From contig CACRXP010001412.1 of assembly GCA_902702965.1 (NCBI GenBank), forward strand, positions 2,292-66,291: a DNA stretch of 64,000 nt, given 5' to 3'. Shown piece by piece: positions 11,206 to 21,769 of the stretch. Position numbers and translations under genes: made by a program. Origin of the DNA: Spirometra erinaceieuropaei. Lineage: Eukaryota; Platyhelminthes; Cestoda; Diphyllobothriidea; Diphyllobothriidae. Each line of letters starts with the position of its first letter. The stretch's first letter is position 1. A model generated the notes under the pieces. The model saw nothing but the letters and a program-made list of their open reading frames with translations, was not told the DNA's origin and did no database searches.

Positions 11206-11725
11206 TTATAGAAGACGAATTGACGAGCAAACATTGCTTTCGATAAATTCTCCTCGGGCCAGTACAATTAGATGGGAACGAGGTAGAAGTAAAAACATGT
11301 CAGTGATGAGGAAAATCGATAAAGTTCGTCTTAAAACAGTCGGGGGATTAGCGTTGGGAGTAATAACAGTCAATACGAGGGCCTTGATGAGGGCGGAAGG
11401 ACACAGAAATTTCAGCGTTAATCGACCTTCGACCACTGTAGGTGCGGAACCTGAATGTGGTTCTTCTTTCAGTAACTTGATGGCGGCCGCTCCTGCTGTT
11501 GCTAACAGATGTTGGCCCAGTAGTTTAGCGTAGCTCTATGGGACCTTGTGAATCACGCGAAAGGCTTCGTTGGTGTCCACACGATGTCCGGAATCGGCAA
11601 CATGCGCGAGAATGGCGCTGTTGATGCACCTAGCTTCGTCTTTTCCCAGCTATGCCGCGAGGGGATCTGGTATTCTCTTGGATAAGCGCCGACTCGTGCG
11701 ACCAATATAACCTGCTCCACGGAGG
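11206..11725 (-). pseudogene. Penelope-like element (family A) GIY-YIG fragment
   Basis: Reverse-strand translation from about 11720 downward gives GYIGRTSRRLSKRIPDP, then INSAILAHVADSGHRVD and TNEAFRVIHKVP. This is the same GIY-YIG endonuclease end as at 1895-2330, here with the GYIGRT motif preserved. Internal stops (after DPLAA and KVP) and the missing reverse transcriptase show it is dead. The downstream tail (11206-11436) VEGRLTLKFLCPSALIKALV parallels the tail of the other copy. It sits antisense in the intron between zinc-finger units 3 and 5. Confidence 0.75.
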
Positions 11726-12343
11726 CAAGTAAAGGATAATATGCACATTGCGGTGGTTTTGAGGTGGCAACTTACTCTTACCTTCTCCGTGTGAAATAGG
11801 GTTAGTAGAGAATGATATTGGAACACTTCCTACTAGGGCTATAGGGCTAGATTTATCCAATTTCTCAACGATTACTTCATCAGTAAACTGTTAACGCGGG
11901 TTTGACGTATGTTTATGCCCCTGTCTCGCCGGTGAAGAGTTCCCATCCATTGAGGTAAGTGTTGCGGTCTGATTGTTTTCTGCCGCATCATTGACGTCAG
12001 AATGAAATGGATTGGCTCGAGTTAGTGACCACTGATTACATGCGAAAGCCCTTCCGGAGGTGTCAAAAGTAAAAATGCTCATGCAATAGACGTTTATTTT
12101 TAAGTGTTTCTCCCCTACATGTCACGGACTTTTGTGCGTCATGAAGCTTGTCTTGGCACTTTCCCGTGGACCACGGCCTAGTCTGTAAATTGATTAAGTT
12201 TGGGCAAAGGACTTTTTCATCTGAGGAGTGCTACACTCACGTACAGTCCCAAGTTCGACGAAACACAGCGGTTGCAAAGTAGCACAAGAGTTTTGGAATG
12301 ACCCCTACACCACAACTTAATTATTCCCATCTACCTGGCTGCC
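11726..12343. other. intron sequence, nothing recognised
   Basis: Short open frames on the minus strand (11630-11860, 11891-12082) have no recognisable domain. Confidence 0.35.
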
Positions 12344-13377
12344 ACTGACCATTTCAAAGGTGCTTAGCACATCGCCGGTCCGCGCATCATTCATGGTGCG
12401 TTTTTGCGTTGCGACTAAGTGGAAAAATGGATCTGGAGGCGCTTTTTCCAGACCAAGAACTGGTTACATATTCCCTATGTCCTGTCATGCCTGAATTTAT
12501 AGCTGAAATGCCTCAAAGGATGGACTGTTCACCTTTAGTTAAGCCAGTGACAAACTAGTTTTCACGGCCGAAGCTCAAAGAAAGTTAACCAGTAACTGGT
12601 CTTGACGACTGCAGCTGTTTTTTTTAGGCGCAGTTCTTCCTTCAGACTCTTCGATGCCCTCAACCGAGTTAGAGCTTATTTCTCTTTGGCACCTGCTAGC
12701 ACGTTATTTCGGGCTTTTAACATTAGCTTGCGATTTTGCCTACAAAAATTAAAAAAACATACGAACTCTAGACTGGCCGGGGCTTAATTTTATATCGGTT
12801 TTGCTGTTCATTTTTTCAGAACTCCGGGAATTTTTATGCGAGCTTTGTTGCAAGACCACTGACCATTCGAAAGGTGCGTAGCACATCGCCGGTCTGCGCA
12901 TAATTTATGATGCGTTTTTTGCGTTACAACTAAGTTGAAAAGTGAGTCTGGAGGCGTTTTTTCCAGACAAAGAACTGGTTACATATTCTTTATGCCCTGT
13001 CATGTTTAAATGTATAGCTCAAATGCCTCAAAGGATGGACTCGTCACCGTTAGTCAAGTCAGTGACAAACTAGTTTTCACGGCTGAGGCTCAAAGAAGAC
13101 TAACCAATGACAGCCTGCGTGTCCTAACTGGCCTTCGCGACTGCAGGTGTGTTTTGTAACTGCAGTTTTCCCCTCAGACTCTTCGATGCCCTCAACCGAG
13201 TTGGGGCCTCTTTTCTCTTTGGCAGCTGCTAGCACGTTATTTCGGGCCTTTGGCATCAGCTTGCAGTTTCATCAACAAAAAACTAAAAAAAACATACGAA
13301 CTCCAGACTGGCCGAGACTAGATTTGTTCGTTTTTTCAGAACTCCGGGAATTTTCATGCGAGCTTTGTGGCAAGACC
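12344..13377 (+). repeat. tandem duplication of about 515 bp carrying a zinc-finger exon
   Basis: Copy 1 is about 12344-12857 and copy 2 about 12858-13377. Shared stretches include GGTGCTTAGCACATCGCCGG / GGTGCGTAGCACATCGCCGG, TTCAGACTCTTCGATGCCCT and AACATACGAACTCTAGACTG-like runs. The offset is 514 bp at the start and 520 bp near the end. Copy 1 ends inside the zinc-finger exon just after GCAAGACC, where copy 2 begins with ACTGACC. Only copy 2 continues into a complete exon. Confidence 0.85.
12820..12857 (+). pseudogene. truncated zinc-finger exon, unit 4
   Basis: It has the same TTTTTTCAG acceptor and the same first codons (LREFLCELC) as unit 5, but is cut after GCAAGACC by the junction of the 515-bp tandem duplication. 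The helix, both His ligands and the donor are missing. The second Cys is followed by Cys (CCKT) instead of Gly. It cannot form a finger. It is the duplication scar of unit 5, not an independent unit. Confidence 0.8.
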
Positions 13378-13426
13378 TTTGTGGAGAAGGAACACTTGAA
13401 CACGCATTTCGACTCTATCCATAAGC
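13340..13426 (+). CDS. single C2H2 zinc-finger exon, unit 5
   Basis: 87-nt phase-1/phase-1 exon between TTTTTTCAG and GTATGT. It encodes LREFS, CELC, GKTFVEKEHLNT, HFDSIH. All four ligands, Phe and Leu of the finger core are present. Helix positions -1, 2, 3, 6 are E, E, H, T. The exon ends with C before the intron (others end with A), giving Gln, Pro, Arg or His at the next junction. The open frame extends into flanking intron DNA on both sides (13147-13695), but the splice signals and homology define the real unit. It lies in the complete copy of a tandem duplication. Confidence 0.82.
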
Positions 13427-15326
13427 GTATGTTACACCTCACTGGTTTATGTGTTTTGCACTGCTGCGATTTTATTTTTATGACGTCTTCTGGGCACTGC
13501 TTTGTTTTGTCTTCTCGGAATCAGTTCAAGGCGAATGTAGCGCTTTGTTTTCCTGCAAAGATAAGTCTCATTCACTTTTACCTGTCAAGGCACACTAGGA
13601 ATCGGGAATGGAAGGCAGCCCACCGACGATGTTACTGGGTCCTTGCCCCCTGTGCATTTGAGGTCGGGCCGCAGAATCTTTTTCCTAATGCATGACAACC
13701 CTTTCCAACCAGATGTCCAGGACCCTCTCAAACATAATACGCCTGTAAGGCGTGCACATGCGTGGCGCAGGTGTAGACGTACGCGGCCGCGTTAGCCATT
13801 GTGCTCACCTCTACCGCTCATGGTCTTGACGTTTTCTGGGGAGAGGGCAAGAGGGACAGTACACGGATGTGAACTATGATCAGCCTGACCTGTGCGCTAC
13901 GACTGACTCCTCAGTTGCTCGTTCCGATACTATTGCAAAGCAGATCCAATACCTGGCTTCCTTACCAAATGAAATCCGAGCGTTAGTTATCGTGACTCCC
14001 CAGAAGTCGGGGCTGAAGGGCTGTTTACTGACGCTTCAAACGGATCCACATCTTTGCGGTCACCCTATTCGTTCAGAAGCCCCAGACCCATTTGGTATGC
14101 CTGCAGGGCGTGCACGTGCTTGGTACGCGTAGATGAGTTCGCTCTCGTTAGCCATCGTACTCATACCTACCTATCATCCTTTTAACTTTGTTTTGCCACC
14201 GGAGCTCCGGTACATTTGTCGGCCTTGAGGTCAGACAGCGATAGTTTCTTCCAAATGTTTACTTCATGGCAGCCCTTTCGATAATTCTAGGCCTGTTGGG
14301 TTGGCATGCACGTGGCGCGCGCGTAGGCGTCTCCGGTCATGTCAGATCTTATGCGTCTCCCATCTTCTTGATTCTGCTCTGCCACTGTAGCATTGTGCGC
14401 GTGAGGTAGATGCTCCGCAGGCTCTAACTCCGCGCAGATCAATATGTCGACTAATGCTGACTCTCCATACAGTGGGAATTCTCGTCTACGAAAACGAGCC
14501 ACCTAACGCCGAGTATCTTCCGGTTCATACGTTTTACCCTGACTGCATGACGCAGCTCAGCTCCATGAGCCAGCACGGAAGTGAGGAAAATAGGTTTTTA
14601 CGTTAATATTAGAACTAATTGGGTAAGTAAATGCGGAAAGCATGGTAAGACAGACCTGTCTGTCAAGGCGCTGAGTTGACCAGTTTGGGTGACGTAAGGA
14701 TCTTCAACGAAGGCTGGCTAAGAAATAAGCCAACTCTTACCGCTGGTCAATTTTATAGACTGAAATCAGAAGTTGTAACCGTAAGAGGTCGCCGAGGTCT
14801 GGTGCATTCACTTGCTTACAAATTTCGGTAAAGATCTACGAACTGTTTGACGGCGATGGAGGCATGGATTTAACTTCTGATAACGGTGTCGAGACGGAGC
14901 ACTTTGAGCAGCCTTTCAAGCCAGTGGCCATCCTGATCAACCTCGACGCCCGCTTCAGGATTAAGGTGTGGGTATTTTTTAGGTCAGTGCATTGATCTGG
15001 AGCCTCTGTTGGTGGAAAAATCACCCATGAAATATTTAACATGCGAATTAGCAAGGTGACGAGGCTAATGCCGACCCCCGCTGTGTTCGACGAGCCGTTT
15101 GTTTACACCGGCCTCCCGGTTCGACGTGGTGATTTGAGGAGAATATGGGAAGGCGATCGTACGAAGTAAGTGCACTGAGACAGTCCAAGGCTGTGCTGGT
15201 TGAGACTATTTTACCCATTTCACTGACCGGATTTCTGAAATTTAAGTGTCAGTCGTGAAAAGTTATTGCTAACCAAAAAAATACCAACCACTCTGATAAC
15301 TAGATGACTTTTTATCCCACTTCCAG
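13427..15326. other. intron sequence with three copies of a GC-rich motif
   Basis: A segment with GGCGTGCACATGCGTGGCGC followed by a (C)GTAGACG-like run and GTTAGCCATTGTGCTCACCT occurs near 13745-13835. It recurs near 14103-14180 and, less completely, near 14300-14345. It resembles 3' pieces of the zinc-finger-tailed non-LTR element. An 87-codon frame at 13869-14132 covers part of it without a recognised domain. From 14400 to 15326 nothing was identified. Confidence 0.45.
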
Positions 15327-15416
15327 AATTGTGAGAGTACACGTGCGAGATTCGTGGTAAGGCGTTTACCCGGCCGGAACACCTGAAAAAAAAACATATT
15401 GACAGTGTCCGCGAAA
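15327..15416 (+). pseudogene. decayed zinc-finger exon, unit 6
   Basis: Follows a TTCCAG acceptor and aligns along its length with the other units (EYTCEI, GKAFTRPEHL, HIDSV). Four lesions are visible. The second linker codon is TGA instead of CGA. The second Cys is Arg (CGT). The last His is Arg (CGC). The donor GT is GA. An A-run has also gained one AAA codon, making the unit 90 nt with x13 before the first His. It can neither splice normally nor fold. Confidence 0.85.
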
Positions 15417-15799
15417 GAATGCTTTTTTTCCTCGCGCCTATGGTCCATTTCAGTTTCTTCATAAGTCTCCTCTTGCCTGACTTGGAGGTTTGTACCAATT
15501 AACCGCCAGAAAAGCATAACATCTAGTCAGATTGAATTAAGCGTCTTAGTTGTCTCCTCCCGTTTATGGCACCATACAAATTTTGAGGTAACTGCTGGTT
15601 TTGTGTTTCAGTCTCCAGATCCGTACTGCGGATTATATTGCTGAGCTGGCTACTGATTTCCTAAAAGTACACAGTCATTTCTCCATTACGGTAATTATTT
15701 GCCTGTCTTGGCCGTCTGGAAGAAAAACGCATCTTGTATCACCCCTGCAGCAAGCATGCCATTCCCTTTCCCAGCGCCGGTGTGCCTAATCCCGGCACC
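15417..15799. other. intron sequence, nothing recognised
   Basis: Short open frames only (15601-15789); no repeat or domain recognised. Confidence 0.35.
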
Positions 15800-16260
15800 A
15801 GTTGATTGGCCGGTTTTAGAAGCCAGACACTGGGCACTCCACCCTCTTGGCCTATTTACACACTCCTCACGTTCTTGAGTATGTCACGACTCTCTAAAAG
15901 TCCTGGCCTCAGTAGTTGCCAACTGACGTGGCAGTTCAGTCCTTCGCAGGAATGGGAGGGGGTCAGACTGCAATGGCTTCTTCTCAATACGATCTGTACG
16001 GCCACGCGAAGCCGGAGCCATCCTTATTGTTGCCGGGTACATCTGGAGTGGGTCCAGGCCGTATGTGGCCCGCGTAGACAGACCACCTGACATTGTTTAA
16101 CGCTGTGCCCGTGCCAGATTCCGGCCCTTTTGCTACTAAAGCAAAGTGGGTGAGGGAGGAGCGAGTGCGGTAGATGCTGTGTCCAAGTTTGACCCACTCC
16201 AAATTAATTCCCGCACAAGTTAGAGCCGCTGAACCCACCTCCTGAGATCGCAGTGGACGC
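15800..16260 (+). repeat. 3' fragment of zinc-finger-tailed non-LTR element
   Basis: Contains GTTGCCAACTGACGTGGCAG, a TCAGACTGCAATGGCTTCTT run and GGGTGAGGGAGGAGCGAGTG. These match in order 54255-54330 and parts of 4470-4700 and 5280-5310. No coding sequence remains. Confidence 0.5.
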
Positions 16261-17024
16261 TGTCGCTCTCGACGATGAAACTGTTGTATATATCCCTTTC
16301 GTTCTTATAGCTATATTAAGTTGAAACCCGCTAATTTCCCTTCCTTGGTAATTTGGTAAATAAGAGGAATTTGCGGAAGACAATGAACCTCGGGATTTTT
16401 AATTGTCACGCATCTTGCGGCTACTCGTACGACTAAAATTATTTTTCATGAGAATTCGGCAGTTTTTTGCATAATCTCACCCGACTTATGCGGGAGTCAC
16501 ACCGAAATGTCCATCAAACTTTCAGGCAAGTGATCGGTGGATATTTAATCGCATTTTTCTCCTCGTCGGTACAGTATGTCATGCCAAATGCCGTATCACG
16601 ATAGATTACTTTAGAGAGAAGAGGCTGTTTTAGAATAAAAGAGGCAGCCTTTTGTATGCTTGCGGCGCTGTTAATCTGTGTGAAAGAAGTCTTGATATTT
16701 GGTCCCATAAATGTACTCCAGGGCACTGAGGTGCCCATGTAGGGGGACGCACTTTGATCGATCGGTGACATGTCTGGTCATTCTACCACAATCAAACCCG
16801 GCACTTAGCTATCATTTGTGACTCCGCACAGAAGACCCAAGTGGCGGATGCCAGCCGTCCCGTCTCCATATCCGATGAATTGGTGTGGCTGGTTCGCTCA
16901 GGTTTGGTCACTTGTGACTTCTCCGCCTGCATAAATCATGGTGTCGCATAGGAGTATATCAACGATGCAATGCTCCCCAATCTCTCGGAGGAAAAAGTGA
17001 TCGGAATTCGAGCTTTTGTTCTGG
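16261..17024. other. unassigned sequence before the assembly gap
   Basis: An 85-codon minus-strand frame (16514-16771) has no recognisable domain. Nothing else was identified. Confidence 0.35.
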
Positions 17025-17102
17025 NNNNNNNNNNNNNNNNNNNNNNNNNNNNNNNNNNNNNNNNNNNNNNNNNNNNNNNNNNNNNNNNNNNNNNNNNNNN
17101 NN
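17025..17102. other. assembly gap (78 Ns)
   Basis: A run of N. Any frame drawn across it is not evidence of coding. Confidence 0.99.
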
Positions 17103-17930
17103 GGGTCAACTTTGCGTTACTGTGGTCAGTGACTTGCAGTTCGCGGAGTTCAGACTATCAGGCTGGCTAGGAGATTTAATGTTCCTGTCAGTCGGATTAA
17201 CGGGTAGCTTTTCCAGCCTCCCATATTGCTGTCATTCGCGTCCCGAACGGAATCCACCGCATCGTATCCTGAGATCGACTCTTCTGTGCAATTCTGTACA
17301 AACACCGTCTTTGACGTTTGATTCTGCCGCCTGTCTCTACTTATACCGTTAATATTTCAGTTTCCTTCGTGAAATACCAAATAAAAAAAATCCCTGTGAA
17401 ATTAGACCCACTTCGGCTCGTCTTGTCTCAAAAGTGTGGGTTCCGTGGCCTTCCTGATGTTTTTTACATCGGATTTTTTCGATTCTGCCATCTCGAAGCG
17501 CTGTTCCGTTTTTTTCCTGTGCTTTTTTCCGTTTCCTTGGTATTGTCTAGGCGTGAAAGTCCCTCTTACTCTTTCATGCCTCAAACAACCACGCCAAACA
17601 GGATGCCATGCAACCTTCGTCCCGAGTGATTGCCGTGTTCGAGCACAGTTGTCGGCGTTCTACTTTGAACCATAACAGACCCGCAGAGTCCCGTACTGAT
17701 TTTTCTGTACAAACCATTTCCTACATCCCAAGTTACTGCTGCGTGTATCATTGTAGTTTTGGACATTTTCGAATCATTTCTGGAGGGAGCAACCGGTGGT
17801 TTTGAGATTATTGTTGTGGCGGTAAATGCTCATCTGCGCAAGCGAATTTCGCCTGCTAGTGGTTCCATGTTCTGGGCCTTGATACGACAGTTTGACCTTC
17901 GTTACCGACGATGTCAGCCGTGTGCTCCAC
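17103..17930. other. unassigned sequence
   Basis: T-rich, with several overlapping short frames (17122-17805) and no recognised domain or repeat. Confidence 0.35.
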
Positions 17931-18180
17931 ATTAGGGTGAGAACTGAGACGGTGAATTGCGCATGAATTAGTTTATAGTGATGGCAGACTTGCGCAGCAT
18001 CTGCCGCACGCCCTCTCCCTCCACCACCACCACCACCACCACCACCACCACCACCACCACCTATGTCCGGTGTCAAAACAGAGTCAGAAAGACCGGAGGC
18101 GGGGGAGGGCGCAGGTGGCTGGCACGGCGAAAACCTGCACCTAGGCGTACCACCACACCGCCTGCGTCACAGCGTAAACT
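17931..18180 (+). repeat. repeat shared with 59117-59350, with (CCA)n microsatellite
   Basis: GTGCTCCACATTAGGGTGAG, GCAGACTTGCGCAGCATCTG and a CCGGAGGCGGGGGAGGGCGC run match 59130-59290 in the same order. In reverse complement they match part of 54500-54610. A (CCA)n tract of about 13 units lies at 18021-18060. It probably derives from the non-LTR element with zinc-finger tail. The translated Gly/Thr runs here are microsatellite artefacts. Confidence 0.6.
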
Positions 18181-18728
18181 TACCAGGATTCATCACCAGG
18201 AAAAAAGGGAGACGGCTCGGAGGTCAATGGGAGCCTGCACATGGGTCTGAGACCACATCCCCAGTGTTGGCATTTGTGCGCATTCCTGATAACGCCTGTG
18301 GGACTCCCATCTATTCTCCGTGCCGGTCCAGCGCAGATACCGCGTGACCCCTTCAGGAGGGGAGTGTACCGCACCTTGATACGCCAGTTGGTAAACTGAC
18401 GGATGCAAAGCAGCTCCCTCAACGATGACTTTTGTTGTTTGATCGAGGTTTTTCCCGACTCGGGTTCTCTTGGAGGCATAGCTTGAGAGCGGAAGTCCTT
18501 CCGCGTTGCTTTAAAATTTAGCGGAGCATTTCTGGCGTTCAGGAACTGGAATAGGTCGACAGGGTTTGCGCCTACTGCTGAATCACCTTCTTCCACTTGA
18601 ACGCATAAAGATGTTTGTCGTTGTTGTTTGTTTGACCTTCTCCCTTGTGCCCACCTCTCAAGGGCATTCATTCTCTCCATTTCAGCAACTTGTGGGATAA
18701 GAATATTTTGCCGGTAAAACACTATCAT
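18181..18728 (-). CDS. unrecognised 182-codon open reading frame
   Basis: An uninterrupted frame of about 182 codons from a Met at 18728. The translation is basic and polar (GRRSNKQQRQTS, PPREPESGKTS) and low in hydrophobic runs. No domain, signal peptide or membrane segment was recognised. It lies antisense inside an intron, right beside repeat sequence, and has no visible promoter. It may be chance or a piece of a mobile element. Confidence 0.2.
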
Positions 18729-18803
18729 CTGCCTATTTAATTTGCACTGTAATGATAAGTGCCCCTACTGTGAGAAACCATGAACTTCTAACTTGCATTT
18801 CAG

Positions 18804-18889
18804 AACTGAGAGGGCACACCTGTGAGATTTGTGGAAAGCCTATCTGCAGAAAAGGGACCTGAAGAAAGATATGGACAGCGCCCACAAAT
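18804..18889 (+). pseudogene. frameshifted zinc-finger exon, unit 7
   Basis: Follows CATTTCAG and ends before GTAAGC, so both splice sites survive. The unit is 86 nt, one base short of the 87-nt module. The frame starts normally (LRGHT, CEIC, GK) and is lost just after, with a TGA soon following. Past the missing base the family pattern resumes (QKRDLKKDMDSAH). There the first His of the pair has become Asp (GAT for CAT). The lost base and the Asp both prevent a working finger. Confidence 0.85.
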
Positions 18890-21440
18890 GTAAGCCCCCC
18901 CCCTTCCCTTCGTTCAGCACCTTTCTGCCTTTTTGCGCCTTGGTTGCTGGTCACTGTTTCACCACCTCTTCTGCAAGAGGAACGTTCTTTTCTAAACCTG
19001 ACCTATGCTTGGGTCGTTTACATTTGTACTTTGATCGATCTTGCGGCGGTTGATTTAAACTCACATGAAGTTTCAAGTGATCGCAAAGTTTGAATTTGAG
19101 TTATTTGTAGTTCATGTGACTACTTACGATGTGCCATGTTGGAAACCCAGCTGTATTTTCGCCCGAGGAAGCACCTGTAGGGTTTTGCCTGCTCATCAAA
19201 ACAAACAGTACGGTTTAAAAAAGTGGCCAACTAGTTGAAGGCAAGGTAGTTTGGCACCTCGGTACATACATATTCTGTAGTTTGGAGGCTAGCTTGCCTA
19301 ACCTTATCTTCCGGTCCATTCCAGTATTAGATCCTCCACTTCAGCAAAAGGCATGTTTTTCCAGGGGGAAAACGGGTTAGTTTTAGGGTTAAATCTAGGA
19401 GACGAGAATCCGTAACTTCCTGGCACTTAGCACATGGCCTTCTGTTGTATGGAGAGTCTATATTTCGATGTTAGACCGTCAATCCTTACGCCCCTTTGTC
19501 CTCTTTCCCTCCAACGACATTCTGTCGCCTTGAGGTGCATTCGGCATCAACTGCCGAATACTTATCATGCATAAATGCCCACGGCGGAGTCCCTGTGGGA
19601 ACCACCTCCGCCTTGACCGGCGTATTTTGCCTCAGTGTGCTCTGATAACAAAAAACAAGAATGTAACTTCGTTACTTAACATTTTATTGTATTGTTTTAG
19701 GTTTTTATCGAGTGGTCTTTGTCTGATTTTAGGAGTTACGGAAGACTGACTTATTTTTCTCGTTCTACACTGGATTCTTACTACGTCAACAGTTATGTAT
19801 AGATCCCTTAACGGATTGTGTTACTTTCACTTACTTTGTAAATTCATTTGTTTTGTACTCTCAGAAATTATCTATTGTCTTATTTTCTATACAGAACGGT
19901 TAAACGATCAATTAAAGTCACTCTTTATCGTGCTTTTGTTTTGCGTTCTTGTGGTGTTACAAACTAAGGGGGCTACCGAATGGCTCCTTGGTGGGGTGTG
20001 GTCGTTGACTGACTGTCCCTAGTCGGTTCCATCAGGTTAACTGCGATCATCTTGTCTTAGCCGTTTTTTTAAAAATTGATTAGTTCTTGAAAGTCGAAAA
20101 CGTGGCCAGTTTTTAATAAGAGGGTTGGGGCATATGCGGCGCGTTGCTGACCTCTTTTTACGGTAACGAGTTTTCACTTGTCCCCTTCCCTAGTTGATCG
20201 ACATTTATTGGTGATGCCGCATTATACCCTGCATTTTGTTCTCCGAAAGTTCGTAACGGAACTACAGCGAGTGACCTAACCCATGAGATATGCTTAAGCT
20301 GCTGGATAATCTTTAACTGGTTTGAAACCAGTCCGAATTCATTCGCTGAAACCCCAGATTCATAATGAACTACCCCCAGCCGGATGAAAAGTTCAAACTG
20401 TTGTTTCAAGTACTACTTCGGCAATAAGTTGAAGTTGAGTTAATCCATTCAGGAGAACGCGTGGAATTGCAATATTAGCTGAAGGCAACCATTAGCATGG
20501 AGAATTATCCGAATATCAAGTCACGTTGATTTCGTCCGATAACACTGCTCACTCCACTCTGCATTGCCAGAAACGGTCAAGGAGAATAAGTAGCAGGTAC
20601 GGGACTTGAGGTGTCTAAATGACCATTTAAATTTCCCTTAATGTATTTTGTGAGTTGGGTCACATGCCCTACATGCATTACTTTTCGTGACTTCGGGGTA
20701 TCTTGATTCTAAAATAAGTGCTCACAGGGGCATGACGATATACTCTGTTTCTGCTGCAGTCCGAAGGCCTTTCGGGGGGAGATTCAGCGTTCACAGCCAA
20801 AAAGTACCTACTTTCTACTGAAATAATTTGACATCCTCTGGTTACGCAACAGCTGTGTATGCGCATCTAAGGTCGCTTTTGACAACATTTACTTCGGAAT
20901 TCGAGGGTTCTCAATTACTAACTTATTTTTTCACTTAAATTCCATTGAGACTGGGTCTCGTGGTCCGCTGAGGAACACTTATCGGTTCATGGAATCACAT
21001 AAAATCGCGATTCCGGACCCACGCGAAAACAAATTTAGTCAATAGACTAAAACGTCTTCGTGCAATAGAGATAGCCTTAATTCTCTACTTGATCCTAGAA
21101 CAAATTCTAGGAACTCATTTAATACCAGACAGCGAGGATGAAATACCACCAATGAATCGCTGAAGGCAAACTAGCGGCTACGCCCTTTTTCCGTTTTTCC
21201 CTTATCAACAAATGCCGGTTAGAAAAGTTTATGGATTGACAACTCTGCTAAAATCTAATAGCTTCTTCCAGTTAACAGTACATCATTGCAAGCTTCAAAA
21301 CATCCCTTTCAGATATTAAAAAATGAGGTAGTTTAATGCAAACTTTTTACTCTCCCGCTAGAGTTGGAAAAAAATTGTAAGAAGGGGTTGAAAATAAAAG
21401 AAGGCAAGATAATACAGATCAAGCGATCGTTCCTGTCGCT
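18890..21440. other. long spacer, nothing recognised
   Basis: AT-rich with short frames on both strands (19567-19749, 19795-20022, 20158-20409, 20678-20866), none with a known domain. It separates the first zinc-finger cluster from the transposon block. Confidence 0.4.
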
Positions 21441-21449
21441 AACCCCATT

Positions 21450-21660
21450 TGTAATCAGGGCCGGCGCCCTCCGAGAAGACGGACACTAAAGGTGCTGTAC
21501 TCGAATGCGCAGAGCCTGTTAAACAAGACGGATTAACCCAGGACTCTGATCAACGAGCACAAGCCAGATATCATCGCCTTGACAGAAACACGGCTTTCTG
21601 AAGCTATTAGAGATCAAGAACTGGCAAATAATTCAGGTCAAGAGGACATTTCTCCGGGCG
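21450..21660 (+). pseudogene. CR1-like LINE endonuclease fragment
   Basis: Translates in pieces to LKVLYSNAQSLLNK, then LINEHKPDIIALTETRLSEAI. This is the N-terminal part of an AP-type endonuclease of CR1/jockey LINEs, the same region as at 21820-21940. A stop after the first segment and the abrupt end show a fragment. It is followed by a short (ATTCT)n run at 21731-21755. Confidence 0.65.
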
Positions 21661-21730
21661 AAGGCCGTTTTAGGTTTTTTTCCTGAGTTCAAAGGGAACT
21701 GACAGTGCCCAAGGGGCGCTACAATAAACC

Positions 21731-21755
21731 TATTCTATTCTATTCTATTCATTCT
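21731..21755 (+). repeat. (TATTC)n microsatellite
   Basis: About five TATTC units, just after AATAAACC. Such short tandem tails are typical at 3' ends of CR1-type LINEs, so it may mark the end of a lost element copy. Confidence 0.7.
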
Positions 21756-21769
21756 GACAGCCTAACCAA

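Noticed and set aside
12602..12787. Short + frame as a separate gene
   Set aside because: It is intron DNA in copy 1 of the 515-bp tandem duplication; the equivalent frame in copy 2 only appears longer because it runs through the finger exon.
16970..17170. Reading frame spanning the N run
   Set aside because: It exists only because Ns do not create stops.
17774..18250. Gly-rich and Thr-rich proteins
   Set aside because: Artefacts of the (CCA)n microsatellite in a non-coding repeat.
18181..18728. Confident host gene on the minus strand
   Set aside because: An open frame of this length can occur by chance in 64 kb; no domain, splice partner or regulatory signal supports it, so it is listed only as an unrecognised frame.
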